From: Jatrophihabitans sp.
GTDB lineage: Bacteria > Actinomycetota > Actinomycetes > Mycobacteriales > Jatrophihabitantaceae
Assembly (NCBI GenBank): GCA_036399055.1
Contig: DASWNX010000014.1
Span: 18,535-82,534, forward strand
DNA: 64,000 nt
Reading direction: 5' to 3'
Positions 41,201 to 49,152 of this stretch are shown here, piece by piece (the stretch's first letter is position 1; every line of letters begins with the position of its first letter). The notes under the pieces were generated by a model. It worked only from the letters and a program-made list of their open reading frames with translations, had not been told where the DNA came from and searched no databases. The position numbers and the translations under genes were made by a program.

Positions 41201-42459
41201 TGGACTGGCAGGTGCCGGGGCTGCGGACCGAGCTGGTGACCGCGCTGCTGCGCACCCTGCCCAAGCAGCTACGCCGCTCGGTGGTCCCGGTGCCCGACAC
41301 CGCGGCGGCCCTGGTGGCGACGCTGCCAGAGGATCTGGGCGGCTCGGCCGGCCGGCTGACCAAGGTGCTGAGCGCCGAGCTGCGTGACCTGCGCGGCGTC
41401 GACATCCCTGAGGACGCCTGGGACCTGGACAAGCTGCCCGAGCACCTGCGCCCGACCTATCAGGTGCTCGACGAGCAGGGCGCAGTGCTCGGCCAGGGCA
41501 AGGACCTGGCCGAGCTGCAGGAGCGGTTCGCGCCGGCGGTCACCGCGACCCTGCAGAGCGTCACCGCCGACCTTGCCCGGGACCGGCTCGCCGACTGGGA
41601 CTTCGACTCCCTGCCCCGCTCGGTGCGGCGCGAGGTGGCCGGCTACCCCGTCACCGGCTACCCGGCGCTGGTGGCCGAGGACGGAGCGGTCGCCGTCCGG
41701 GTGCTGGACACCGCGGCCAAGCAGCAGCGCCAGATGTGGGCCGGGACCCGGCAGTTGCTGGTCAACACCGTTGCCTCGCCGGTCAAGCACCTGATCCGGG
41801 GGCTGAGCCTGCAGCAGCGGCTGACCCTGAGCCGGACCCCGCACGGCTCACCGGCCGCCCTGCTGGCCGACTGCGTCGCGGCCGCGGTGGACCAATCGCT
41901 GCGAGCGGCCGGCGGTCCGCGCTGGGACCGGGCCGGCTTCATCGAGTTGCGCAGACAGGTCGCCGCCGAGCTGCCTGGCGCCGCGGCCGCCATCGTGGCG
42001 GTCGTGGAGAAGGTGATGGCCGCGGCGCACGAGGTGGAACTGGCGTTGAACGCCAGCACCGCGGCTCCGCTGGCGCCGGTGGTCGCCGCCGTCCGGGCCC
42101 AGCTGGACAGCCTGATCTACCCCGGCTTCGTCACCGACACCGGCGCGGTCCAGTTACCGCAGCTGCGGCGCTACCTGCGCGCGATGACGCAACGGCTCGC
42201 CGACGCTCCCGGCAACCTGGCGCGCGACCGCGACCGTCAGGCCCAGGTCGAGGTGGCGCAGCGGGACCTGGCCGACCTGCGCGCCAAGCTCGGCGAGGAC
42301 GTCGCCGGCCTGGACGAGCTGCGCTGGATGATCGAGGAGCTGCGGGTCAGCCTCTTCGCCCAGAAGCTGGGCACGGCCCATCCGGTGTCCGTGCCGCGGA
42401 TCCAGAGCGCGATGGACGCGTTGGAGGAGTCGGCGGAGTCAGCGCACCTGCTCAGCTGA
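38272..42459 (+). CDS. hrpA: ATP-dependent RNA helicase HrpA (DEAH box) with N-terminal pentapeptide repeats
   Basis: About 1395 residues. Walker A is GETGSGKT (182-189), the DEAH box LDEAHERS (279-282), SATID is motif III and QRAGRCGRTSEG motif VI. Helicase-associated domains and the long DUF3418 C-terminal region of HrpA follow. HrpA acts on RNA and stalled ribosomes in E. coli. Residues 29-86 are eleven tandem pentapeptides (E/Q-H/R-P-K/Q-T/S) plus a partial unit, after a Pro/Ser/Arg-rich start, giving a flexible basic tail. ATG 38272 is chosen; the open frame to 38134 spans the upstream repeats. The 3' end overlaps the convergent flavin reductase gene by 21 bases. Confidence 0.95.
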   Translation: MSSSAQPPEPSRPPRSPRRSRPSRRPQSEHPKTERPKTEHPKTQHPKTERPQTEHPKTERPQTQHPKTQRPKTEHPKSQRPKSERPAVSTPAAAEQARELTRRIEELGPRDRHQLARRLAGAAASLDRLAALAKDVERAERRLAQRRAAVPTISYPADLPVSQRREDLLAAIAEHQVVVVAGETGSGKTTQLPKLCLELGRGVKGMIGHTQPRRIAARAVAERVADELGAEVGGTVGFAVRFTDRVSDTSLVKLMTDGILLAEIQRDRMLRAYDTIILDEAHERSLNIDFLLGYLKQLLPRRPDLKLIITSATIDPQRFAEYFTGAPIIEVSGRSYPVEVRYRPIIEEDSDSNSREERDQVTAICDALTELRREPAGDVLVFLSGEREIRDTAEAINALKLPDTEVLPLYARLSAAEQHRVFAGHRGRRVVLSTNVAETSLTVPGIKYVIDSGVARISRYSQRTKVQLLPIEAISRASATQRAGRCGRTSEGICIRLYSEDDFQSRPEFTDPEILRTNLASVILQMASLELGPVERFGFLDPPDARQIADGVGLLTELGALQTGTAAQQPKLTELGRQIAQLPVDPRLARMIIEADRRGCVRDVLVLAAALSIQDPRERPVEHQQAADQQHARFADPTSDFASYLNLWRHVREQQEQLSSSQFRRMCRTEYLNYLRIREWQDLFGQLRQIVKGMGVQIGDQPADPEQVHRSLLSGLLSHVGLKDSARRDYLGARNARFAIFPGSALFKKQPDYLMAAELVETSRLWARVNAGVKPEWAEELAEHLVKRSYSEPHWERNRGAVMAFERVTLYGVPLVVARKVGYAAIEPELCRELFIRHALVEGDWQSRHHFFAANRALVAEVQDLENRARRRDIMVDDESVFAFYDQRIPASVVSGRHFDAWWKKARHQQPDLLDLSTSQLVRPGAESISAEQFPDRWSSGDYELELSYRFEPGAAADGVTVGIPLPVLNEATAAGLDWQVPGLRTELVTALLRTLPKQLRRSVVPVPDTAAALVATLPEDLGGSAGRLTKVLSAELRDLRGVDIPEDAWDLDKLPEHLRPTYQVLDEQGAVLGQGKDLAELQERFAPAVTATLQSVTADLARDRLADWDFDSLPRSVRREVAGYPVTGYPALVAEDGAVAVRVLDTAAKQQRQMWAGTRQLLVNTVASPVKHLIRGLSLQQRLTLSRTPHGSPAALLADCVAAAVDQSLRAAGGPRWDRAGFIELRRQVAAELPGAAAAIVAVVEKVMAAAHEVELALNASTAAPLAPVVAAVRAQLDSLIYPGFVTDTGAVQLPQLRRYLRAMTQRLADAPGNLARDRDRQAQVEVAQRDLADLRAKLGEDVAGLDELRWMIEELRVSLFAQKLGTAHPVSVPRIQSAMDALEESAESAHLLS
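38356..38529 (+). repeat. 15-base tandem coding repeat in hrpA
   Basis: About eleven and a half copies of a 15-base unit like GAGCACCCCAAGACC encode the pentapeptide array of HrpA. Unit divergence is low (H/R, K/Q and T/S swaps), which suggests recent slippage. Confidence 0.9.
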
Positions 42460-43017
42460 TTCCGGCTGCTCAGCTGACTCCGAATCCGACTCGACGGCCT
42501 CGGTCATGCCCTGGTAGTACCTGCCGCGGAAGAACACCAGCGGCTCGGTGATCTCCCAGTGCACGTTCATCCGCTCGATCTCGGCGATCACCACGGTGTG
42601 ATCACCGGCCGCGGACTCGGTCCGCACGGTGCACTCCAACCAGCCCAGCGCGTCGTGCAGCAGCGGCGCGCCGTTCTCACCGACCGACCAGGACGCCTCG
42701 CTGAACCGGTCGCCGGATTTGCTGGCGAACTGGCGGCTGACTGCCTCCTGCCCCGCGGACAGGACGTTGATGGCGATGCGGCCGACCTCGCGCAGCGCCG
42801 GCCAGGTGGTGGATGAGGCGGCCGGGCAGAACAGCACCAGCGGCGGCTGCAAGGACAGCGAGGTGAAGGAGTTCATCGCCATGCCCACCGGGCCCTGCTC
42901 GGTGTGGGCGGTGATCACCGCGACGCCGGTCGGGTAGTGACCCAGGACGTGCCGCAGCAGGTCGGCGTCCGGACCTCGTAGATCGGGCCGAAAGGCGGCC
43001 ACCATGTCATCGCTCAC
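42439..43017 (-). CDS. Flavin reductase-like protein (FMN-binding split barrel)
   Basis: A 192-residue flavin reductase of the HpaC/two-component monooxygenase type: HYPTGVAVITA, MAMNSFTSLSLQPPLVLFC and GWLECTVRTESAAGDHTVVIAEIE are the characteristic segments. It would supply reduced flavin to a partner oxygenase; none is adjacent. The last 20 residues are an acidic Ser/Glu tail. GTG 43017 has TAGTCT six bases upstream. The 3' end overlaps hrpA tail to tail. Confidence 0.9.
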   Translation of the reverse strand: MSDDMVAAFRPDLRGPDADLLRHVLGHYPTGVAVITAHTEQGPVGMAMNSFTSLSLQPPLVLFCPAASSTTWPALREVGRIAINVLSAGQEAVSRQFASKSGDRFSEASWSVGENGAPLLHDALGWLECTVRTESAAGDHTVVIAEIERMNVHWEITEPLVFFRGRYYQGMTEAVESDSESAEQPESAEQVR

Positions 43018-43023
43018 GGCGCC

Positions 43024-43029
43024 AGACTA
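43024..43029 (-). promoter_or_regulatory. -10 box TAGTCT, leaderless promoter candidate for the flavin reductase
   Basis: TAGTCT on the minus strand ends six bases before the GTG start at 43017. Confidence 0.5.
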
Positions 43030-43158
43030 GCCAACCGGCAATCCGGACAACTATCTCGACCGTGCTCCCTGCCTGCTGGAGGGCCGGCGAATAGGCTTGC
43101 CTGCCGAGCGGGTGCGCCGCGGCCGGTGGAGAAGTTGCGCCCTGCGCCGACTGCGGAT

Positions 43159-43178
43159 GACTGCCCGGGTGGGCAGTC
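43159..43178. promoter_or_regulatory. Inverted repeat upstream of the nitroreductase gene
   Basis: GACTGCCC and GGGCAGTC form a perfect eight-base-pair stem around GGGT. It lies about 50 bases before the nitroreductase start in the divergent region, so it could be an operator or an early hairpin in the mRNA. Confidence 0.4.
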
Positions 43179-43185
43179 GCCCGCG

Positions 43186-43221
43186 CCGACTGAGCAGCCG
43201 ACTGAGCAGCCCACTGAGCAA
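43186..43221. repeat. Three tandem 12-base repeats
   Basis: CCGACTGAGCAG occurs twice in tandem, followed by the variant CCCACTGAGCAA. They end ten bases before the nitroreductase ATG and just before its AAAGGA ribosome binding site. Confidence 0.75.
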
Positions 43222-43230
43222 AGGACCCTG

Positions 43231-43782
43231 ATGGAACTGACCGACGCGATCCGGCTCCGCCGCAGCGCGGCCCCGGTGACCGACGCCGCCCCTTCTGATG
43301 CCGAGCTCTATGACTACCTGGCGCTGGCGGCGCACAGCCCGGACCATGCCAGCCTGCGGCCATGGCGGCTGGTGACGGTGCGCGGCAGCGACCGGGACCG
43401 GCTGGGAGCCGCCCTGGTGGCCGGCTTCGGTGACGAGCCGGGCAGCCCGCAGGCGGCCAGGACGGCGTCCAAGGCCCTGCGCGCCCCGCTGCTGCTGAGC
43501 ATCGTCGCCACCCCGCTGGAGCATCCGAAGGTGCCGGGCTGGGAGCAGTTGGCGGCCACTGCCGCTCTGGTCAGCACCCTGCAGCTGGTGTTGTTCGAGG
43601 CCGGTTGGACAGCCATGTGGCGCACCGGGCCGGCGGTCGGGCTCGATGAGGTGCGGCGGCTGATCGGGGTGGGCGCGGGCGAGCAGCTGCTGGGCTGGCT
43701 CTACGTCGGCGGCCGGACCGAGGTCAGGCCCGACCCTCGGCCTGACCCCGATGTCAGGGGCAAGATCTCACCGCTGCCCTGA
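43231..43782 (+). CDS. Nitroreductase-family protein
   Basis: A 183-residue FMN-dependent nitroreductase-like protein: the N-terminal RLRRSAAPV with conserved arginines, LALAAHSPDHASLRPWRLVTV and the C-terminal GWLYVGG. It is small and lacks some FMN contacts of larger members, so activity is unproven. ATG 43231 has AAAGGA at the right distance; the longer frame to 43126 translates the upstream repeats and is rejected. Confidence 0.85.
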   Translation: MELTDAIRLRRSAAPVTDAAPSDAELYDYLALAAHSPDHASLRPWRLVTVRGSDRDRLGAALVAGFGDEPGSPQAARTASKALRAPLLLSIVATPLEHPKVPGWEQLAATAALVSTLQLVLFEAGWTAMWRTGPAVGLDEVRRLIGVGAGEQLLGWLYVGGRTEVRPDPRPDPDVRGKISPLP

Positions 43783-43931
43783 CCCGGCGCCGCTGACTGC
43801 ACCGGGGCGCCGCTGCCCTGACCCGGGCGGGTCTGGACCTGTGAGCGCCCGTGAGCAGCGTGCGTCTACACCGTTGCCCGGCTCTGGGGATACGTTTGGG
43901 GGGCACGAGCAGCGACAAAGGAGTCGAGCCG

Positions 43932-45134
43932 ATGGCGCACTACCGCAGCGTGGGAGCCGTTCCGCACAAGCGGCACACCCAGCATCGCGACCCCGAGGGC
44001 AACCTGTACTTCGAGGAGCTGATGGGCGAAGAGGGCTTTTCCTCCGACTCCTCGCTGCTTTACCACCGCAACATCCCGTCGGCGATCACCGAAGCCTGCG
44101 AATGGCAGCTGCCTGACCAGCGCCGGATCCCCAACCGGCCGCTGCTGCCCCGGCACCTGGTGCTGCCGGCGCTGTTCGACGAGGCGGCCGCGGCTGACGT
44201 CGACGCGGTCACCGGCCGGCGGCTGGTGCTGGCCAACGCCGACGTCCGGATCAGCTACGTGCTGGCCGGTCGGCCCTCGCCGTTCTACCGCAACGCCGTG
44301 GGCGATGAGTGCGTGTTCGTCCAGTCCGGCACGGCGCGGGTCGAGACGGTGTTCGGAGCGTTGGAGGTGGGCGCCGGTGACTACCTGGTCCTCCCGCGCG
44401 CCACCACCCACCGCTGGTTGCCCACCGGCGGCCAACCGGTGCGGCTGTACTGCATCGAGGCCAACTCCCACATCACCCCGCCCAAGCGCTATCTGTCCCG
44501 GTTCGGCCAACTGCTTGAGCACGCCCCGTACTGCGAGCGGGACCTGCGCGGCCCGACCGAGCCGCTGTTCGGCGAGGGCGGCGACGTCGCGGTCTACATC
44601 AAGCACCGCGACGCCACCGTGGCCGGCGGCATCGCCGGCACCGTGCACGTCAGCGCCCACCACCCCCTCGACGTCGTCGGCTGGGACGGCTGCCTCTACC
44701 CCTACGCCTTCAACGTCGCCGACTTCGAGCCGATCACCGGACGGGTGCACCAGCCGCCGCCGGTGCACCAGGTGTTCGAGGCCGACAACTTCGTGATCTG
44801 TAACTTCGTCCCCCGCAAGGTCGACTACCACCCGCTGTCGATCCCGGTGCCCTACTACCACTCCAACGTCGACTCCGACGAGGTGATGTTCTACGTCGCC
44901 GGGGACTACGAGGCACGCAAGGGCTCAGGCATCGGACCCGGTTCCGTCTCGCTGCACCCGGGCGGGCACTCGCACGGCCCGCAGCCCGGCGCCTACGAGC
45001 GCAGCATCGGCGCGCAGGAGTTCGACGAGCTGGCGGTCATGGTGGACACGTTCCGGCCGCTCGAGCTCGGCGAGGGCGCCCAGGCAGCCGACGACGGCCG
45101 CTACGCCTGGAGCTGGTCCGGCGGTCGCGGATGA
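43932..45134 (+). CDS. hmgA: Homogentisate 1,2-dioxygenase
   Basis: Iron(II) ring-cleaving dioxygenase of tyrosine/phenylalanine catabolism, forming maleylacetoacetate. The 400 residues contain the cupin core, the iron ligands in YYHSNVDSDEVMFYVAG (H310 and E317) and HPGGHSHGPQPGAYE. ATG 43932 has AAAGGAG seven bases upstream. The stop overlaps the next gene by four bases, making hmgA, an unknown gene and fahA one coupled unit. Confidence 0.95.
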   Translation: MAHYRSVGAVPHKRHTQHRDPEGNLYFEELMGEEGFSSDSSLLYHRNIPSAITEACEWQLPDQRRIPNRPLLPRHLVLPALFDEAAAADVDAVTGRRLVLANADVRISYVLAGRPSPFYRNAVGDECVFVQSGTARVETVFGALEVGAGDYLVLPRATTHRWLPTGGQPVRLYCIEANSHITPPKRYLSRFGQLLEHAPYCERDLRGPTEPLFGEGGDVAVYIKHRDATVAGGIAGTVHVSAHHPLDVVGWDGCLYPYAFNVADFEPITGRVHQPPPVHQVFEADNFVICNFVPRKVDYHPLSIPVPYYHSNVDSDEVMFYVAGDYEARKGSGIGPGSVSLHPGGHSHGPQPGAYERSIGAQEFDELAVMVDTFRPLELGEGAQAADDGRYAWSWSGGRG

Positions 45135-46015
45135 GCGTTCCGCCCTTGTTCCGCGGCCTGTTCGATGACGCGGCGCTGTTCCCGCCGGGCAACGCCCCGA
45201 TGGCCGAGGCCGTCGTCGGCCACGCCCGCTACCGCCAGGACTGGTACGCCGACCTGGTCGCCAGGTTCGTCTGCCCGGTCGGCCGGCTTTCCGAGCTGGA
45301 CAGCGCGCTGGCCGAGCTGGCCGGCGCGCAGGTCACGGCCGGCGGGCAGGCCGCGACGGGATCGCCCGCCCAGGGCTCAGCGCTCGAGATCTCGATGACG
45401 GTTCCCGGCGGGCCGGCCGACCTGGCGCCGGCGCTCACCGCCGCCGAGGCCTGCCCGCGACTGCGAGCCGGCGCCATAGAGCTTCCGGTCCCCGCGGCGG
45501 AGCTGCCCGCGGCCCTGGACGAGCTCGGCCGGATCGCGCAGGCAGGCATGACGGTGTTCGTCGAGGTCGCGGTCTCCGAGGTGACCCGGGAGCTGGCGGC
45601 AGCGCTGCGCGCGGCAGGCCTCGGGCTGAAGCTGCGGACCGGTGGCGGCACGGCCGCCGACTTTCCCGACACCGGGTCCTTGGCGCAGGCCATCGAGGCC
45701 GCGGTCGCGGCCGGCGTCCGATTCAAATGCACCGCGGGTCTGCACAACGCGCTGGGCCATGTCGAGGAGGCCACCGGCTGGGCCCACCACGGCTTTCTCA
45801 ACGTGCTGCTCGCCGTGCACGCCGCCCAGTCCGGCGCCGCGCCGGCCGCGCAGGTGCTGGCCAGCCGGGACGGCGCCGCGTTGGCCGAGCAGGCCCGCGA
45901 CCTGTCACCCAGCGAGGTCAGCGCGCTGCGCGCCGGGTTCGCCTCGATCGGCAGCTGCAGCGTTGTCGATCCTCTGACCGATCTGACCGAGCTGGGACTG
46001 GTGAGCGCCGCATGA
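45131..46015 (+). CDS. Uncharacterised protein between hmgA and fahA
   Basis: A 294-residue soluble protein with start and stop each overlapping neighbours by four bases. I do not recognise a named family. The pattern looks like a (beta-alpha) barrel: alternating strands such as GMTVFVEVAV, GLGLKLRTGG and GVRFKCTAGLHNALG, with conserved-looking Lys-Arg-Thr-Gly and Lys-Cys-Thr-Ala-Gly-Leu-His segments that could form an active site. Its place between homogentisate dioxygenase and fumarylacetoacetase is where a maleylacetoacetate isomerase is needed, and no maiA-like gene is seen here; that role is only a hypothesis. Confidence 0.75.
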   Translation: MSVPPLFRGLFDDAALFPPGNAPMAEAVVGHARYRQDWYADLVARFVCPVGRLSELDSALAELAGAQVTAGGQAATGSPAQGSALEISMTVPGGPADLAPALTAAEACPRLRAGAIELPVPAAELPAALDELGRIAQAGMTVFVEVAVSEVTRELAAALRAAGLGLKLRTGGGTAADFPDTGSLAQAIEAAVAAGVRFKCTAGLHNALGHVEEATGWAHHGFLNVLLAVHAAQSGAAPAAQVLASRDGAALAEQARDLSPSEVSALRAGFASIGSCSVVDPLTDLTELGLVSAA

Positions 46016-47238
46016 CCCGGACCTGGCTGGGCGGGGCGGCCAACGAGCCCGATCACCCGTTCGGCGTCTCGACGCTGCCCTACGGCGTGGTGGTCACCGG
46101 CGGCCAGCCGCAGCCGGCCGTCCGGATCGGGGACTCGGCGCTGCTGCTGCGTCCGGCGACCGAGGCGCTGTTGCCCGAGCACGCCGGCCTGTTCGCGGGC
46201 GGAAACCTCGACGCCTTCCTGGCGGCAGGCCACGACAGCTGGGTGGACGTGCGGACGGCGGTCACCGGCTGGCTGACCGACGACGCCCATCGCGAGCTGC
46301 TCGAACCCCTGCTGATCCCGCTGGCGGGCCTGCCCGCCGTGCTGCCGTTCTCGGTGGCCGACTACGTCGACTTCTACGCCTCCGAGCACCACGCCCGCAA
46401 CGTCGGTCAGATCTTTAGGCCCGACAGCGATTCGCTGCTGCCGAACTGGAAGCACCTGCCGGTCGGCTACCACGGCCGGGCCGGCACCGTGGTGGTCTCA
46501 GGCGCCGACGTCCGGCGTCCGCGGGGCCAGCGCAAGGGCGCCGAGGGGGTGGAGTTCGGGCCGTCGAAGAGCCTGGACATCGAGGCAGAGGTCGGTTTCG
46601 TGGTCGGCGTCGGCTCCTCGCAGGGGCGACCGGCGCCGATCACGGACTTCACCCGGCACGTCTTCGGGGTGGTGCTGCTCAACGACTGGTCCGCCCGCGA
46701 CATCCAGGCCTGGGAGTACGTTCCGCTGGGCCCCTTCCTGGGCAAGTCGTTCGCCACCTCGATCTCGGCCTGGATCACCCCGCTGGCCGCGCTCGAGACG
46801 GCCCGGGCGCCTGCCGTGCCGCGCGAGCCGGCCCCGCTGCCCTACCTCGATGACACCGGCGACTCCTGGAACCTGGACCTGAGCATCGAGGTGCGGCTCA
46901 ACGGCGAGCTGATCTCGCGGCCGCCGTTCGCCGCCATGTACTGGACCGGGGCGCAGATGATGGCGCACATGACGGTGAACGGCGCCTCGCTGCGGACCGG
47001 CGACCTGTTCGGCTCGGGCACCGTGAGCGGGCCCGAGCGCGACCAGCGGGGCAGCCTGCTGGAGCTCAGCTGGGGAGGCAGCCAGCCGTTCACGCTGTCC
47101 GACGGGTTCGCGCGCAGCTACCTGGCCGACGGCGACGAGGTCGTGATGACGGCCACCGCCCCCGGTCCGGAAGGCGCCCGGATCGGGATCGCGGAGGTGC
47201 GTGGCCGGATCACCTCAGCGCTCGACGGAACGGGGTGA
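46012..47238 (+). CDS. fahA: Fumarylacetoacetase
   Basis: Last enzyme of the homogentisate pathway, hydrolysing fumarylacetoacetate to fumarate and acetoacetate. The 408 residues have the N-terminal SH3-like domain (NEPDHPFGVSTLPYGV) and the catalytic domain: DYVDFYASEHHARNVG, LPVGYHGRAG, DIEAEVGFVVG and NDWSARDIQAWEYVPLGPFLGKSF with metal-binding acids. ATG 46012 overlaps the preceding stop; an upstream open frame to 45727 is a shadow. Confidence 0.96.
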   Translation: MTRTWLGGAANEPDHPFGVSTLPYGVVVTGGQPQPAVRIGDSALLLRPATEALLPEHAGLFAGGNLDAFLAAGHDSWVDVRTAVTGWLTDDAHRELLEPLLIPLAGLPAVLPFSVADYVDFYASEHHARNVGQIFRPDSDSLLPNWKHLPVGYHGRAGTVVVSGADVRRPRGQRKGAEGVEFGPSKSLDIEAEVGFVVGVGSSQGRPAPITDFTRHVFGVVLLNDWSARDIQAWEYVPLGPFLGKSFATSISAWITPLAALETARAPAVPREPAPLPYLDDTGDSWNLDLSIEVRLNGELISRPPFAAMYWTGAQMMAHMTVNGASLRTGDLFGSGTVSGPERDQRGSLLELSWGGSQPFTLSDGFARSYLADGDEVVMTATAPGPEGARIGIAEVRGRITSALDGTG

Positions 47239-47245
47239 TCGTCCA

Positions 47246-48610
47246 GTGTTGTCCCGTGATCGGCTACACCGGCTGACCGCGGCCGAGCGCGAGCGTTACG
47301 CCGCAAGCCACCCGGCCTCGCGGGCCTTGTTCGACCAGGCCAGCCATCTGATCGGCCGGGTGCCGATGACCTGGATGAGCAAGTGGTCCGGCGGCTTTCC
47401 GCTCTACCTCGACACCGCCGTCGCAGCGACGGTGACCGACGTCGACGGTCACCGCTACGCCGACTTCGCCCTCGGCGACACCGGCGCGATGGCCGGGCAC
47501 TCGGCGCCCCCCGTGACGGCTGCGATCAACCGCCGGGCGATCGAGCGAGGTGGGCTCACCGCCATGCTGCCGACCGAGGACGCCGAGTGGGTCGCTGCGG
47601 AGCTCGCCCGGCGTTTCGGGCTGCCGCTGTGGTCGTTCTCGTTGTCGGCCACCGACGCCAACCGCTGGGCAATCAGGGTGGCCCGGCTGGTCACCGGGCG
47701 CAGCAAGATCCTGGTCTTCTCCTACTGCTACCACGGCAGCGTCGATGAGACCTTCGTGATCCTCGATGACGACGGCGCCGCCCGGTCGCGGCCGGGCAAC
47801 GTCGGCCCGGCGCTCGACCCGACCAGCACCACCCGGGTCGCTCACTTCAACGACCTGGAGTCGGTGCGCGCCGAGCTCGAGCACGGCGACGTCGCGGTGA
47901 TCGTCACCGAGCCCGCGCTGACCAACATCGGCATCGTGCTGCCCGAGCCGGGATTTCTGGACGGGTTGCGCCGGTTGGCTGACCAGCACGGCACGCTGCT
48001 GCTGATAGACGAGACGCACACCCTGTCGGCCGGACCGGGCGGGATGACCGCGACCGAGCGGCTGCGACCTGACATCGTGGTGCTCGGCAAGTCGATCGGC
48101 GGCGGTGTCGCCTGCGGCGCGTACGGCCTCACCGAGGCGGTCGCGGCCCGCCTGGGCGAGCACACCCGCGCCGGCGCCGCCGACATCGAGGACGTGGGCG
48201 GCGTCGGCGGCACGCTCGCGGGCAATGCCCTGTCGACCGCCGCGATGCGGGCCACCCTGTCCGAGGTGCTCACCGAGCAGGCGTTCGACACGATGTCCGG
48301 GCTGGCTGCCCGCTACACCGCGGGCGTCCAGGCGACCATCGACCGGCATGGGCTGCCGTGGTCGGTCAGCCGGCTCGGCGCCCGGGCGGAGTACCGGTTC
48401 GCCTCGCCCGCGCCACGCACCGGCAACGACTCCGCGGCAGCCGCTGACCCCGACCTGGACGAGTACCTGCATCTGTACCTGGCCAATCGCGGCGTGCTGC
48501 TCACGCCGTTTCACAATGTGGCGTTGATGTGCCCGGCGACCGAGGCGGCCGATGTGGACCTGCACACCGGCCTGTTCGCCGACGCCGTCGCAGACCTGCT
48601 CGGGCGCTGA
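47246..48610 (+). CDS. Class III aminotransferase (glutamate-1-semialdehyde aminotransferase-like)
   Basis: A PLP enzyme of about 454 residues. The cofactor aspartate is in LLIDETHTL and the Schiff-base lysine in VVLGKSIGGG (K282); MTWMSKWSGGFPLY and YHGSVDETFVI are family features. It resembles HemL-like transaminases. Placed seven bases after fahA with GTG 47246 as start, it is probably in the same operon, yet a class III enzyme is not the usual tyrosine aminotransferase, so it may feed another amino compound into the pathway. A hairpin terminator follows. Confidence 0.88.
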   Translation: MLSRDRLHRLTAAERERYAASHPASRALFDQASHLIGRVPMTWMSKWSGGFPLYLDTAVAATVTDVDGHRYADFALGDTGAMAGHSAPPVTAAINRRAIERGGLTAMLPTEDAEWVAAELARRFGLPLWSFSLSATDANRWAIRVARLVTGRSKILVFSYCYHGSVDETFVILDDDGAARSRPGNVGPALDPTSTTRVAHFNDLESVRAELEHGDVAVIVTEPALTNIGIVLPEPGFLDGLRRLADQHGTLLLIDETHTLSAGPGGMTATERLRPDIVVLGKSIGGGVACGAYGLTEAVAARLGEHTRAGAADIEDVGGVGGTLAGNALSTAAMRATLSEVLTEQAFDTMSGLAARYTAGVQATIDRHGLPWSVSRLGARAEYRFASPAPRTGNDSAAAADPDLDEYLHLYLANRGVLLTPFHNVALMCPATEAADVDLHTGLFADAVADLLGR

Positions 48611-48616
48611 GGCCGG

Positions 48617-48640
48617 CGGCGCCGCTCCTGCAGGGCGCCG
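48617..48640 (+). terminator. Hairpin after the aminotransferase gene
   Basis: CGGCGCC and GGCGCCG form a perfect seven-base-pair stem with a ten-base loop, starting seven bases after the stop. There is no T-run. Confidence 0.45.
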
Positions 48641-48684
48641 GGGCGAGTGCTCTGCGGGCCGACCGGTCTGCCAAGATCTGCGAC

Positions 48685-48972
48685 ATGGTCCTCGAAGTAG
48701 CCCTGATCGATGTCCAACCCGGCGCCGAGGCGGCCTTCGAGGCCGGCTACCGCGGCGCCGTCGGCGCCCTGCGTGAGTCCGAGGGCCTGCTGAGCCTGCG
48801 GATGACGCGCGGAGTCGAGACGCCGACCCGGTTCGTGCTGCTGGTGGAATGGGAATCGTTGCAGGCCCACCAGGCCTTCCGCGACTCTGAGCGGTTCGCG
48901 CTCTGGCGTGCCGGGGTCGGCCCGCACTTCGCTGAGCCGCCGCGCATCGAGCACTTCACCGACCTCGGCTGA
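48685..48972 (+). CDS. Antibiotic biosynthesis monooxygenase (ABM) domain protein
   Basis: A 95-residue dimeric ferredoxin-like-fold protein of the ABM family: DVQPGAEAAFEAGYRGAVGALRE, then FVLLVEWESLQAHQAFRDSERF. Members include quinol monooxygenases and heme-degrading enzymes, but many are uncharacterised. ATG 48685 is the first start compatible with the domain; no good ribosome binding site is seen. It follows the homogentisate genes. Confidence 0.82.
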   Translation: MVLEVALIDVQPGAEAAFEAGYRGAVGALRESEGLLSLRMTRGVETPTRFVLLVEWESLQAHQAFRDSERFALWRAGVGPHFAEPPRIEHFTDLG

Positions 48973-49152
48973 GCCCTTCACCGACTCGCGCGCACCCCTG
49001 CCGCCTCGCTGACGCTCGCTGCGCAGTCCCCTGGGGATGCGCCCTGTTGTCGACCGTCTCCGCAGACGTCGGCCAGCGGGGACCGCGGTGGCGTCGTCCC
49101 CCGAGCGACGCCACCGCGGCAGCTTTGCCAGCGCGCGATCTGAACGGCTCCC

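Noticed and set aside
43932-48972. Secondary-metabolite gene cluster (dioxygenase, aminotransferase, monooxygenase)
   Set aside because: hmgA and fahA are clear catabolic enzymes and no scaffold-building synthase is present.
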